From Elmis aenea (lineage: Eukaryota; Arthropoda; Insecta; Coleoptera; Elmidae), in assembly GCA_947652605.1 (NCBI GenBank), contig OX393576.1:54536966-54600965 (forward strand): a stretch of DNA of 64,000 bases. Direction: 5' to 3'. The position numbers and the translations under genes were made by a program. How positions within the stretch are numbered: the stretch's first letter is position 1; each line of letters begins with the position of its first letter. The notes under the pieces are model-generated. The model saw nothing but the letters and a program-made list of their open reading frames with translations. It did no database searches and was not told the origin of the DNA. Shown in pieces: positions 33,801 to 45,555 of this stretch.

Positions 33801-35050
33801 TAATCGCCTTAGGCCCGATTGCATAAAGGTTGAACCTGGGATTAATTCCGGAGTTAAACCACCTTAACTCTACAACTAGGCAAAATCGCAGCATAGTTGG
33901 TTCTGATGTTACCTAGTTTTGGGGACTAACTCGTATTTTACCACCATTTTTACTTTGTCCAATCGGGCGTCAGTGCACTTGGACAAAATTTTGGCATCAA
34001 TTTTGTTCTACATTTTGTGTTAACTTGACACTTTTTCGCTTTTTGCCGTTCGGACAAATTTGTCGCACATTAATTTCTAAAAGAATAACACCTAACATCG
34101 GATAAATTGCAAATGAAACAAAAACACAGAAAATTCTCTTGATATAAGTAGCAATAAGTCACTAAACTAAAGATTTTATTTACGCTATCAAATAACTTGA
34201 GCAATATATCTAAGTCTGCCAAAGAAATGAGTTAATTATTAGATACGTTGAATGTTAAACATAGCAAATACAACACAATTATTTTAACAGATTCACCAAA
34301 TCCAAAGATTATTTATGGAATATTAAAAAATCCTTCGTACTAATTGCTTCTAGAATATATAAACTAACCAGCTTTATTTGGTGCTTTGATTGCAATAATT
34401 TAAATTTTTGCCTTTAAAACACCTTACAACTATGCATTATATTGGCGATCAGAACAACGTTGATGTAATTTCAAAATTAGTTTACAAAACAATTTGTATT
34501 TAAAAATTAAAGCTAACGCCTGTTTCATATATTCCAATTTTAAACCATCTTATAATAAAATTTTGTAATTATTTGAGTTTTCACAATGGTTACAGTTAAA
34601 AATCGCTTAAAGTTAAACACTAATGTTACTCAAACTGTTAAAATATTTGTTAGTAAGTACCAAATTGGATTGAAATTCTTAAATTGCGCAGAAAAAAAAA
34701 ACAAGTATATCCTTGCACTTAAAGTATCATTACCAAAAATGTTTGATTATCAAAAAAATTAGAACGCTGCATTTCTAATGCAATTTTTAAAGATAATTTC
34801 GTATTTATGCTGCTAATGTGTATATTATATTCCAACAAAATTTTGGCGTAAACACCTTAAAAAACAAATATTATTGTGCAATTAGAACAGTGTCTGCTAA
34901 AATTGCGAGTTTTTAAAGTTTGCTTCGCTACGAACTGTGTTTGAATTATAAATAAATCGTATCAGTGTTAAAAGCATCATTTACTGATGTATAATAAAAC
35001 TCACCTATCATCAACAAAGTCACAAGAAACAACTTAAAAATTCGATCCAT
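30895..35050 (-). CDS. obstructor-A-like chitin-binding protein (CPAP3-A paralogue), 236 aa
   Basis: A secreted cuticle protein with three CBM14 domains. Exons (minus strand) are 35050-35005, 33649-33443, 32968-32762, 32233-32020 and 30931-30895. Introns 1-3 are phase 1 and intron 4 is phase 2, and every junction is GT/AG. Residues 1-~20 (MDRIFKLFLVTLLMIG) form the signal peptide. Domains lie at 25-78 (motif KLCPDGLVF, VDCEDRTEL), 93-148 (CPRANGYYRH, CDKFYNCVDG) and 162-225 (HPTYPHPEDCQKFYIC, NVPGC), with all 18 cysteines kept. The last exon is only 37 bp: it completes cysteine 225 from a split TG|C codon and adds ENYYKDKPKKP, matching the CEDWYKD tail of obst-A. Motifs place it next to obst-A, so it is probably the CPAP3-A2-type paralogue. 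It lies 1.7 kb downstream of obst-A, same strand. A subgroup other than A2 cannot be excluded. Confidence 0.88.
31330..31627. repeat. Probable hAT-derived remnant in the last intron of the obst-A-like gene
   Basis: The right end on the minus strand reads TAGTGCTCCTCAACTTTTTT followed by a C-rich CGCCCCCC run, a typical end of hAT-type non-autonomous elements. A degraded partner (TCAACTCGGTTGTTCGAA, then GGGCGC) lies at about 31346. No clean 8-bp duplication seen. Confidence 0.35.
33813..33968. repeat. Possible short MITE in intron 1 of the obst-A-like gene
   Basis: GCCCGATTGCATAAA at the left and CCAATCGGGC at the right form a 9-bp inverted pair around a 156-bp non-coding segment. Weak evidence; no target duplication identified. 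Confidence 0.3.
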
Positions 35051-36498
35051 GTCAACGTGCAACAGTCACACTTGATCGAAACTTTAAAATGGTATCTTTG
35101 TTGCAACACGAAACCGGTCGAAAAACGTACACTTAGGCAAAATTATTCGAACAATCTCAGTGGGAGTAGAATTTAAGACATTAATGAAGAAAGTGATACG
35201 ACTTTTACCCTTCGGCAGAAACGTGCATCGCAATCAAGATTATAACTTTATCAACGTGTTTATTACCAACTAGTGAACCTGCTCACCTAATTCTGAACTA
35301 TATCTTACTAAACCTTTCTTGTATTACGTACTAACTTATAGTTTAACGCTAGTTTTTCTGTTTCCGTTCTAGACGCAGATATAAATAGCGTCGAATCACT
35401 GTACAGATTTCACATTATGATCAGGTTTTTTCTTTAGATTTTTAACGCATTAGATTAAACGTTCACTACACGCACAATGCGTTTATATATTCCTTAGTTA
35501 CGTTTAAAAATGCTCAAAAATCTCTTAAGGGTGTCACAACACGCTGCTTACTTCCAAACAGTTTAACAACCATAGTTTTCAAGACAAAAAAATCAGATGA
35601 TTGTATACAAAGTAGAGATATATCTAGATCTAGACCCTTACATCCTTAAAATCATCATCAGATTTATCTGCTTAATATTTTAGGTCAAACCAGTGTAACT
35701 ATCTGTTTTGCTTTATCTTTTCAAACTCACAAAATAATAACAATGTCTTGACACAGATAAGGCAGCATTGCAATTTTTTTTGTAGTATTTAATTTTTAAA
35801 AACAGATATAAGCATACTTTGAGGGTTTTTGAAAACACGTCTTTTTAAAATATTAGTATTAACATTTATCATCATTATTAAATAAATTTTTGTCTCTTAA
35901 ATGCAATATGCTAGGAAGTTTCTTAAAAATTGAATTTTTAAAGATGCGCGTTTTATGTGCAAATTAAACACACGCCCAATTTTCATAATGTTTTATTTGA
36001 ACTAATAAAACAATACCTACTATTAGAAGAATACCTTCAATAAGGTTTAAATTTTGCTGTTATTCATTTAATTAAAAATAACACATTACAACCTTATATT
36101 ATCTCTAAAGCTTATTAGCAGTCTTAAATAACAAATATTATCTAATAAATTTAGTACTTAATTTATTTATGTGTCTATTTTGCGAAAGTTATAAGCATAT
36201 TGGCACAAACTTTCACTGTGAATATGGAAAGGTAACATTAACAAAGTCAACGTGTTACTACTTCAAATTAAACGCAAAATTTTACAAAACACGTTTTATT
36301 TTTTATACACAACATTTACAAATTAAACGAAAAATAGGAAAAATGAAATAAAGTCGAATAGAAAACAATAAGACAGGTTATTTACAACAAGAAAAAGTTG
36401 CAGGAAGAAGCAGTTAAAAAAAGAAATAGCTAGAATAATAGATGAAGAAGTTAGAGTAAAAAGGAACTTGTACAAGGAAATTAAAAGTGAATAAATAT
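35051..36498. other. Intergenic spacer between obst-A and its paralogue
   Basis: Contains the promoter of the 35050-30895 gene and the 3' flank of obst-A. A plus-strand TATAAATA at 35380-35387 is noted but has no downstream plus-strand gene. A minus-strand AATAAA at 36300-36295 lies 416 nt after the obst-A stop and could be its polyadenylation signal. Otherwise no features. Confidence 0.4.
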
Positions 36499-36674
36499 CG
36501 AAATTAGTCTAGTATAGATAGAATAACTTTAAGTTAAGAAGTAATAGATACGCTTTGTAATTACTTTGAATTGAGAAAGAATTTATCGAAATTAGTCTAG
36601 TATAGATAAAAATAGCTTCAACTTAAGAAGTAATAGGTACGCTTTGTAATTACTTTGTAAAGAGAAAGAATTTA
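36499..36674. repeat. Tandem duplication, 2 x 88 bp
   Basis: Two adjacent copies of an 88-bp unit starting CGAAATTAGTCTAGTATAGA (36499 and 36587), with several substitutions between them. It lies just past the obst-A stop codon, so it is probably within the 3' untranslated region. Confidence 0.75.
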
Positions 36675-36715
36675 AAATCAAGGATATACAAAATATCGAC
36701 TAAAAAGAGTTAAAG

Positions 36716-39349
36716 CTACGCTTTCTTTCCAGGGCCAGCCTTGGGAGAAGGTTCGTCTTTGTACCAGTCCTCACTAAAAGACACAAACACAAATTAGAGA
36801 ATGCATTCTTGCGGTAAAATCGGTATACGTCGGTAACAGGAGTGCTTTAATCACGTCTAGTCGTTGCACGTAAATTCAGTATAACTGCAAACTAGTTAGG
36901 AACAAAGAGAAACTTGAATATTTCGACCATTTTAAGGTCATTACTACAGTTTTACAGTTATGAGGAATAGAATGTGGTCATGCTGAACTTGAAAATCAAC
37001 GTAGCAATGAATGATTAATGGCTGATAAGTAAAAATTGAATGAAAGGAAATTTCTTACCATCCAGGTACGTTTTCTGGTGCATCGCACCTTTGCTGTACT
37101 TCATTGTAAACTTCTCCAATTTGGCAACCCAAGTCTCTTGGTTCTTTGCCGTTGAGACAAACGTAGAATCGTTGGCAGTCGGTTGGGTGAGCGTATTTTG
37201 GATGTATGGTTAACTGACCATTTTCGTCAGTTTGACCTTCTTTCGGGCATTCGAAACCATCTTTGAGTCTCCCTAAAACAATTGAATTTGCTTAGAAACC
37301 AAGAACAGTCATAATGGTGCCTGTCCACGTGAGAGTAAACTACTCTCGATAGCAGCGTCGCCAAGGATACAGCCCCTGAGAGTAACTCGCGATTGGCTGT
37401 ATCCTTGGCGACGCTGCTATCGAGAGTAGTTTACTCTCACGTGGACAGGCACCATTAATGGTAAATTTGTTACAAACAACGGCCATTCTGAATTTTGTGC
37501 GAAGCTTATGGAGATGCAAGTGAAAAAAATAGCTGCACATTAAACGTAAAAAAGCATTTCCAAACTTTTTTTTGAATAAATTTTCACGAGGGGTTAATTG
37601 GCCTAAGAAATAGAAATAAATAAATTGTTTGTAAATAGTGGTTAATTCATGTTGTATTCAAATTTTTGCGTGTAGTTTAAACTCGTTAATTGCCCTTTTA
37701 ATTTTAAATTACACCCTGTTTCGCCAATAGAAAAGAATGATCACAACAATAAATAATGATGAAGCGCCCCAGAGCTAAATAATGGGAACTAGAATTTCCT
37801 AGACCCATCGAAAAATTAAAACCATAAGGGCTTAAACGTTAGATAACAATAACAAATGTGCAAAGATAAATTAACAAAACTGTATTTTTAAAAATTGAAG
37901 AAGGAAAAAACTAAATTTTAAGAATAAACAATTTTAATCTTTATACGGAATGGCATAGCTGATCGATAATTATTATTAATTATTATCAAGGAATTTAAAC
38001 AAAGGAAATTTAATTAAAATTATAAAGCTAAAAAAATCGTATTTTCGAGTTCCATAGAACTATGTATTCAAATTTTCTTGTGATGTTTTATATATTACCA
38101 GAATTAAAATTCGAAATTTTTCAATACCGTTACTGCTCTTTTAAAATTTATATTGTGTACTGTTGTAAAACAGCGCAAATGTTTTATGGCCGGTATTATA
38201 GGTTCAGTTTAAACTGCTTGTCAAGTTTAAACTTAAGATTAATAAAAATAACCATAGTAATCTGCAGATTATTTTTATTAATCTTAAGTTTAAACTTGAC
38301 AAGCAGTTTAAACTGAACCTATAATACCGGCCATTAATGTATTGTATGAAATATTGACTTACTGGTTTCGCTTTCATCGCAACCTTGTCTTCCAGCAGAA
38401 TCAGGCCAGACGCAAGTTCCTGAATACTCATCAAAATGTAATCCAGCCGTGCACTTGATCTCAGTAGATTGTCCTTCTATACAATTATAGAAAACATTGC
38501 ATACATTTGGCTCTGGATGAGCAAAGAATCCGTTGCGTCTTGGACAAAGTCTGGAAGATGTTGGTGGTTCTGTTTAAGAAAAAAAAACCGTAATTTTTTC
38601 CCAACTATACGCACGCCACACTTACGTAACTCCGTACGGTCCCCGCAATCAACGTTGAAGGGCTGGTCACATTTATTAATCTTTCTAATCAAGGGGTCGA
38701 ACACCAAACCATCGGGGCAAAGTTTTTGTATGGCCACACCATCCGTGCATTCGTAAAATTTATCACATTGGACAACATCTTCGTACGATCCATCCTTCGG
38801 CGGGCATTTAAAGCTCGACTCTGCAACGAACGTTTTTTTTTAAATTTTTATCACATTATGCATTCACACTTAGGTCATCCGCCGTTAAGGCAATTATATA
38901 AAAGTGAAAGGTGACACGTTTTGTAACGAACCAGTATCTTATGGGATGGTTATGGGCTGAATATCGAAAGTACGTGCAATTTTCACGAATTACACGCTCG
39001 GGACGGCTGCAAACCTCAAATAAATATGACCTTTTTTCACGAACAATGATAATTCTCGAAAATACGTGGCATAAAAAGCTTAGATTGGACGTTATTCATG
39101 CGGTAACGTACGAGACAGTACAAGGATCAGTTAATGTTTTGCATAACTACTTTCTCTCGGCGTGGTATTTAATATAATGCATTATTAATGCCATCTTATA
39201 TAAGCGGTAATTAAAATTTTGTAAATTTAAGACTTAAAATTACAACTGAAAGTTACTTAGCATAAACAAAAGCGGTAAGGATTTAAGTAAAGTCGATACT
39301 TACGTGCCTGTACAGCCGCAACTAACAGTACAACACCAAAATATTTCAT
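36716..39349 (-). CDS. obst-A: Obstructor-A (CPAP3-A1), chitin-binding cuticle protein, 239 aa
   Basis: The family member known from Drosophila to scaffold and protect newly made cuticular chitin. Exons (minus) are 39349-39304, 38820-38626, 38569-38363, 37272-37059 and 36773-36716. Introns 1-3 are phase 1 and intron 4 (after domain 3) is phase 2; all are GT/AG. Signal peptide is about 1-15 (MKYFGVVLLVAAVQA). CBM14 domains lie at 21-74, 89-144 and 158-221 with six cysteines each. Diagnostic motifs are KLCPDGLVFDP, KCDQPFNVDCGDRTEL, GLHFDEYSGTCVWPD, HPKYAHPTDCQRFYVCLNG and NVPGCEDWYKD, all as in obst-A. The C-terminal exon supplies EDWYKDEPSPKAGPGKKA after a split TG|C cysteine codon. Intron 37273-38362 carries two exact long palindromes at its ends. 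A TATA/initiator pair lies upstream. Assignment as obst-A orthologue is strong. Confidence 0.95.
37312..37457. repeat. Exact palindrome, 63-bp arms, in obst-A intron
   Basis: The left arm 37312-37374 and right arm 37395-37457 are exact reverse complements with a 20-base loop. The arm starts TAATGGTGCCTGTCCACGTG and is more GC-rich than the surrounding intron. It lies 39 nt from the start of the following exon (37272). It could be a recent foldback MITE (TA flanks, ends ATGG/CCAT). As RNA it would form a perfect 63-bp hairpin. Confidence 0.95.
38186..38334. repeat. Exact palindrome, 66-bp arms, in the same obst-A intron
   Basis: Left arm 38186-38251 (starting ATGGCCGGTATTATAGGTTC) and right arm 38269-38334 are exact reverse complements with a 17-base loop. 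In transcript orientation it begins 28 nt after the 5' splice site (donor at 38362-38361). It contains TTTAAAC and TTAAG blocks and is AT-rich, unlike the other palindrome, but shares the outer ATGG/CCAT ends and a following TAATG. Confidence 0.95.
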
Positions 39350-39442
39350 TTTACTTTTTTATTTTATTACTACTGTTAATTAAGTATTCGAAGCGTGTCG
39401 AAGTCGTATGAGGTGATACAATATCCACCTCCTGCTGCCAAC

Positions 39443-39473
39443 TGGGAATATTTTAATGCTCCTTCTATTTAAA
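39443..39473 (-). promoter_or_regulatory. Core promoter of obst-A: TATA box and initiator
   Basis: On the minus strand CTTTTAAATA occupies 39475-39466. An initiator-like CCCAGTTG with its A at 39443 lies 30 bases downstream of the TATA start, the standard spacing. This predicts a 5' leader of about 94 nt before the ATG at 39349. Prediction only. Confidence 0.5.
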
Positions 39474-39479
39474 AGCTCG

Positions 39480-42149
39480 CCGATAGTCGGACAGTGGATA
39501 ATTGAACCGAATTCAGTGGTTTCATTGCATGTGTACAATACTTGGTTATCTACTTTTTACGTGCAACCCCACTACGGTAAAGAAGTTGACCTTTCGTTCC
39601 TATAAATTAATTTCACTGTTAGGCTTTTGTTTTCCATTTCTATGGTTGCATCTGTTTTTTTTTTACAAGACGATTAAGTTTACAAAAATAATTACGAGTG
39701 CACATTACTGCAAGTATTGGCGTACAGTTTTTGGTTTATTGTTGCGACTATTTTACAAATTACTGTTACTGATACTGTAAACCTAACGTTTTTTTTTTTA
39801 AATATGTCCTCGATTAAAATTGAAGCATGCCTAAAACACCTTGCATTGAATATGTCAACCACGTTTAAAGTACTTCCTATTCCTTTTTTAAAATTACGGT
39901 ACAGCAAGAGTGTGTTGAAACCAAAAAATGTAGCACATTTTTTTAATTACTACGTTAAGTCCTTATAAGCTGGATAAACAAAAACAGTCGAAATCATTTG
40001 GATTTTATGGTCTTCTCGCAAAGATACACTTCAAAGATTTTACTATCTTTGTACCTGCAGATGGACAGATCATTTTCGAAAAGCTACAATATCTTAAATA
40101 CTATTATTATTTTCGATGAAATCTTTAATTGAGAACTTAAAATTATTTTTAATTTTTTGTTGATTTAGTTAATCTTATATTGCAAATAAATTTAGATCTT
40201 AGATAACATTACACTTACTCGTATTTCTTTGTTCAGTTTCAAGACTTCGATAGAATTCAGTTTCGGAACAATAACATAAAAATTGTTTTATTCAACAACA
40301 AAACGAAAAAACTGTTAACCAACTGAAATAAAAAAAGACGATAAATGAGAAAGGCACTTATTTAATTAAGCACGTGTAGGTACTTATGTGATAAATTTTG
40401 TGATACTTATTTTGAAATCATGAGCAAAACCTTTTTTTAAATTTTTACGTTATGATGGTGTAATAAAATAAATAATTTAAAAAGCAACAAAGCAAATTTT
40501 AAAGAGTTAAATGTTAAGATCATTTCGATTTTTTTTAAACAGTTTAAAACCAGCCAACTTTCTAAGAAAACTCTAAAAAAAATATTACCTATTAAAGTTT
40601 TTTATTCGAAAATAAAATCAGTTACGATTAATATGTCAACCATTTGCGACTTCCGGTTTCCTTATGCTATAAGTTTGTTTTTTCAATGAAATAATTCTCT
40701 ATTACCATTGAAGACAAAACACGTTATACAGTTAGAAATATGGTAATAGAATTTAAAATCAGTGCACCACAAGGGCTTCAATTATTTAAGTATTTCTTTA
40801 ATGTACAAATAAGTTTATTCAAAAATTTCTTATAGATAACACAAGGATTTTTTTACATTGTAACGTAATACAAGTTTTGAGATTTTTGTTTAAATTATCC
40901 CACTCACCATAAAACAAAATTATATTCATATTTCAGGTGACCACTCAACATTCGGCCACGGAAGACTCTGATTTTTGTAAAGGTAATAAACTTATGGATC
41001 AATCTTTACCATTACATTTATTATATAACCAATTGCGTAGCTAAAATTTTTGGTAGGTATGTAGTTTCGCAAATTTTTAAGTAATATTTAATAACATTTT
41101 GAAACACCACATATTAGCTTTTAAATAGCATATACTTTTATAAAGAGATTCGTAAATTTTTAGCATATATTTCACGTTTAAAGCAACAGAAACTTTTATT
41201 ATTTTATTTAAATTATTACTTAACCATAACCAAGCAAAATCATATTTAATTATGGGTATAAATTATGACAACGGCAGAACTTTAAAAAAATGTGAACAAG
41301 GCGTGACTCAAATGACAAATACGTGCTTTTAGAATGCAACAATATTACAAAGAAATGTCGAAATGCTCTTGAACTACAATATGCACTTGGTTAACCAAAG
41401 TGACCAACAATGGCAGTCTAAAGAAAGCTTAATATTGAATGTAAATATAGAAGTGTGCATGGTGTTTTATGTTTGAATTAAATACTTTTTCTTTGTAAAA
41501 CTACAATAACTGGTTTCCTTTTTTCATGTAGAATAAAAGCGTTAAACATATATATATATATATTTACTGTCTACAATTTTATTTGTTTTTTCTTTGTATT
41601 CATTAGTAGTAAGTGAGATAAAAATAAATGTGATAATATTTTCACATAATTAATTTTATATAATTATTTGCATAATTGCGTTTCGCATAATATATTATTA
41701 TATTTTATTGTCTTATATTATATTTACATCGTGTCTCGATATATTTAATAATGTATAGTTGTGGATTAAAGATATTGCACCGGTGACTCCATTCATAAAA
41801 ATGTTATTAGGATCAAATTTTTCCACAAAATGATGCAGTCATCGTAATGATTAGAAGTCATTTTTGTCTCTTAAATGATCCTTTTGTAATAAATATCTTA
41901 AAAGATGCTTTTTATACGTGTTTTGACCTAATTTACACTTATTATATTAAGCATAATGTACATTTTCAAAAATGTGTTTCAAAATTTACCATAGAATAAG
42001 GGTAAAGAAATAGAAAGTTTAAAATATACTATTAAAAAGGGTACAATTTTCTTGTTGCTCAAAGAATCAAACTATATGAATGCCAAAGCTCTAAGCACAT
42101 GATTTTTGTTTTTTTAATAAAACTAATATTAAAGCTTACAAACAAAATT
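39480..42149. other. Intergenic spacer between obst-A and obst-B, left part
   Basis: AT-rich, with only short unsupported frames (for example 39502-39968, overlapping on both strands). No gene or repeat recognised apart from a short TA run at 41552-41563. Confidence 0.4.
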
Positions 42150-43295
42150 TAGGCCTGCATATGCTCTTTATTGATTTCAGACAAGAGACAAGCGTATGAT
42201 AAGATAATCAGAAGTAAACTGTATGAAGCTATGGCTAAACTAGAAATTCCAAAGAAGATAATAAACCTAACTAAGATGACGTTACAAAAGGCTTATAATA
42301 AGGTAGTGGTGGAAGGGCACATATCAAGAGGCTTTAGAGTGGAACGGGGTTTGAGACAAGGTGACCCAATGTCCACGATATTGTTCAACCTAGTGTTGGA
42401 GGTTGTGATAAGGAAAAGTAATATTCAAAGAAGTGGTTTAATCTCTAGTTATAGGCAGCAATGTATGGCATATGCGGATGATATAGTACTAATGACAAGA
42501 TCGCGTAAAGAGTTGGTGAAGATGTTTAAAAATCTGGAGACGACAGCAAGAGAATATGGGCTAAAGATCAATGAAGAAAAAACTAAATACATGGAAGTGA
42601 GAACAGGAGACAAAGAAGAGGTAAAGATTTTGGAAATAAAAGCAGAGAACAATAGGCAGTATGCGTTTGCTAGTGTAAGCCAATTCGAGTACCTGGCAGT
42701 AACGCTAGCAAACAATTGTCAGGAAGAAATACAGGTCAACAAAAGAGTAGCAAAAGACAGCAGGTCGGTAGGAGCGTTAATAGGATTACTCAAATCAAAA
42801 CTAGTCTCAAAAAATACAAAAATCAGAATTTACCAAACGGTCATTCGACCAACAGTGACGTATGGAAGTGAAGTGTGGGTGCTAAACAAGCAAAGTGAGG
42901 CTAAACTAGATATATGGGAAAAGAAAATACTGCGGAAAATACTAGGAGGTGTAAAGGAAGAAGGGATTGGCTGGAGAAGAAGGACAAATCAGGAGGTAAT
43001 GGAGGTGTACAACAAACCCAGAGTGTCGCATGTGGTGAGAACACAAAGATTGAGATGGCTCGGGCATGTAATAAGAATGGAAGAAAGCAGACTTGTAAAA
43101 AAGGTATTAACAATGGGAGAAGGAGGGAAAAAGAAGAGAGGCAGGCCGAAGAGGAAGTGGATGGAAGGAGTAAAAGAAGACATGTTGCGGCTAGGGGTAA
43201 AGAACTGGAAGGAGAAAGCAGAAGACCGGAACGAGTGGAAAAAAAAATTGAAGCCATGGGCCTTGGAGGCCTGTAGTGCTGAACTATATGTATAA
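42150..43295 (+). pseudogene. 5'-truncated non-LTR retrotransposon, reverse transcriptase C-terminal half
   Basis: The open frame 42171-43276 encodes RT motifs: LRQGDPMSTILFNLVLE (about residues 61-77) and the catalytic MAYADDIVLM (YADD at 101-104). LKINEEKTKYM, FEYLAVTL and the C-terminal RLRWLGHVIRM followed by a basic GRPKRKW tail are also present. At the 5' side FIDFRQ (42163-42180) is separated from the frame by a 7-base ACAAGAG duplication, so the reading frame is broken there. No endonuclease or ORF1 is upstream. A dead-on-arrival LINE copy in the spacer between obst-A and obst-B. The clade is not certain. Confidence 0.85.
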
Positions 43296-44893
43296 TATTA
43301 AAGCTCTAATAATTTAGATGCATAATGAACATTTAATGGTTTTTAAAGGAATAAGTTAAAACTGCACTTTCATCGCCAAAACATTTTAGTTCATAGGTAG
43401 TCTGACGTCAAGAAAAATTAAACAAGAATATTAAATTGGTTACTATTATCTTGTTTTTAATCGCTTTGAAGTCTTCTCCGTACACATTGAAAAAAAAAGT
43501 ATTGCGTCTTGTTTGTAGAGACTAAATGAGTTTTCTTTTGCAGATGAAAAGTAAACATGTAATCGTATGTAAATAAAGAACGATAAACATACGTTTGGGC
43601 AATGAATTAACAACACACAAGCTGGAAAGTTAAACTAGTTTTTTACATCTTAACAAGCTATTTTTTAACGGTGTTATTAGTGCATTTTGTAATGAAATAT
43701 CTAAGTATACCAGCAATATTGAATAACAGCAAGGGTTTTACTAGCGTTCTTGTTGTTATCGATACATAAATCGGCGTTAATTAATTGTTACGTAAAACAA
43801 TAATCTGATGATAACTTTCACTCATATGCGGGTGCAGTGAAAGTGTGTTTGCATGTGACTTATTGTGTACTAATAGCAGTATCAGTTTTAAATCACTTTA
43901 TCGATATTTAAAGATGTTACTTTTAAATACCGAGCTAATGTTTCGGCATCTTTTTAACATTCTTTTGAAATTATGTCAGGAATTCGATTTCTTATCTTAC
44001 ATATTTTAGTTTTGATATTTTTATTTATGATGTCATTTTTATCAAGACAACATGAAACAATCAAAATCTATTGTCCTATGCCGTAACTGTAATTTAATAG
44101 TGTTTAAAGAAATTTTTAATTCTTATTCCAGTCATATACTCAACACTTTTTATTTTTTGTGAAGAATTTAACCTTGAAAGGTGACGAGGTGATTAAACTA
44201 AGTAGTGTACCCAAAGGCAACATGCAATTATTCACTTTCACATACCGAAAAATAAATATTGGTCAAAATATTTCTTAGAAGAATTTCGCGAGTTTAAAAA
44301 TTGTCTTTTGTCATTTTTTACTTGTAAAACAAGATGACAACATCTGAGAATTATGCTATTATTAAGAAACTACAAATAAAATCATAGAATTATTACTGCA
44401 TTACTGGATTTTATCAAATATTTACATAATTATACACATTGCTTCCTTCAAAATATTTTAAAATTATCCATCTTTTACACTAGTAAATACTGTTGGCAAG
44501 AATCTTGTTCCTAGCGTATTTCATTTTAAATCAAAGAAACAGTTTTACTTATCACTTCTTTAGATAATCTTCAAGCCTTAATGTTTCATTCAAATATAAG
44601 TCCAAAAAAAAATCCATGCAATAATAAAAAATGGGTATCTTAAGTGCCACGATTTAAAGAATTTCGATCAATCCATTCAAGTGTCAAGGTAAGTCAGGAG
44701 ATGTAATATTATGGCGAAACCCTATAAAACTAAATATTCTTTTTCTTAATCGATGCGGCGCCATCCTGTTGACGCCACAACTTTATAAAACATCAAACAT
44801 CATTCCAAAAAAAATGTAGTTCTTGTTTTTTAAGGTAATTTTTGACAATCCAATCGCTATAATTGTTTTGGCTGTACACACCTACTCGATAAC
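43296..44893. other. Gene-free AT-rich spacer
   Basis: No supported exon, RNA gene or repeat seen. Confidence 0.4.
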
Positions 44894-44901
44894 ACTGTTT
44901 A

Positions 44902-45547
44902 CAGTGGCAGAGCGACGGTGAAGCAAGGGGTATCGATGCCCCGGGCGCCAGTCTTCGGGTGGCGCCGCGATTACAAAATATTTTTGCGTTTATTTCACTT
45001 ATTTAAAGCCAAAAAACTAAAATACCATTATATTATTAAAATTTGTTCTTATTATCCGTGTGTATTTAAATAAAATTTTACGGACATAAGACGCTACAGA
45101 CTATAAGACGCACCTTAATTTTTAAGCAATTTTTTAAAAAATAACATTTTTACCATTTTTATTATTAGACTGCAAAGCCTGACTAAAAAAAATATTCTTA
45201 GTTTATAAAACCGAACTGACCTTTAAAATCGTCGCATCAGTGCACTGCTGCTGTCAATCCAATGTTGCCAGATAGAGATAGGTTACCCGCGGCATCGAAT
45301 ATATGGCAATTTTTAAGACTGGCGGGAATTTTAAATCAAACACTGGACATTTTTATATTAATTTCGAGTATAAGACGCACCTGAATTTTGGAAGCAATTT
45401 TTCGAAGAAAAAAGTGCGTCTTAGAGTCCGTAAAATACGGTAATACAACATTATTTTACTTAAACGCACAAACTACAATAAAAATACGGAAGAGGGGGGG
45501 CGAAAAAAATTATACCCTGGGCGCCATTGACCCTCGCTACGCCACTG
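44902..45547. mobile_element. hAT-type non-autonomous element with perfect 8-bp duplication
   Basis: Flanked by the exact 8-bp repeat ACTGTTTA (44894-44901 and 45548-45555), the length typical of hAT. The left end is CAGTGGCAGAGCGACGG and the right end is the complement of CAGTGGCGTAGCGAGGG. A second pair of inverted ends inside (TTTTACGGACATAAGACGC at 45076 and its near-complement ending 45435) marks a nested element, with AAGACGCACC motifs repeated within. No transposase. Confidence 0.85.
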
Positions 45548-45555
45548 ACTGTTTA

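Noticed and set aside
35380..35412. Plus-strand TATAAATA followed ~30 bp later by an initiator-like TTCACA
   Set aside because: No plus-strand gene follows within the spacer and such matches are expected by chance in AT-rich DNA.
39502..39968. Plus-strand frames of 83-92 aa upstream of obst-A
   Set aside because: No domain, no exon signals, overlapping frames on both strands, AT-driven composition.
42901..43276. Overlapping frames on both strands in the 3' part of the LINE
   Set aside because: Shadows of the basic C-terminal tail of the reverse transcriptase fragment.
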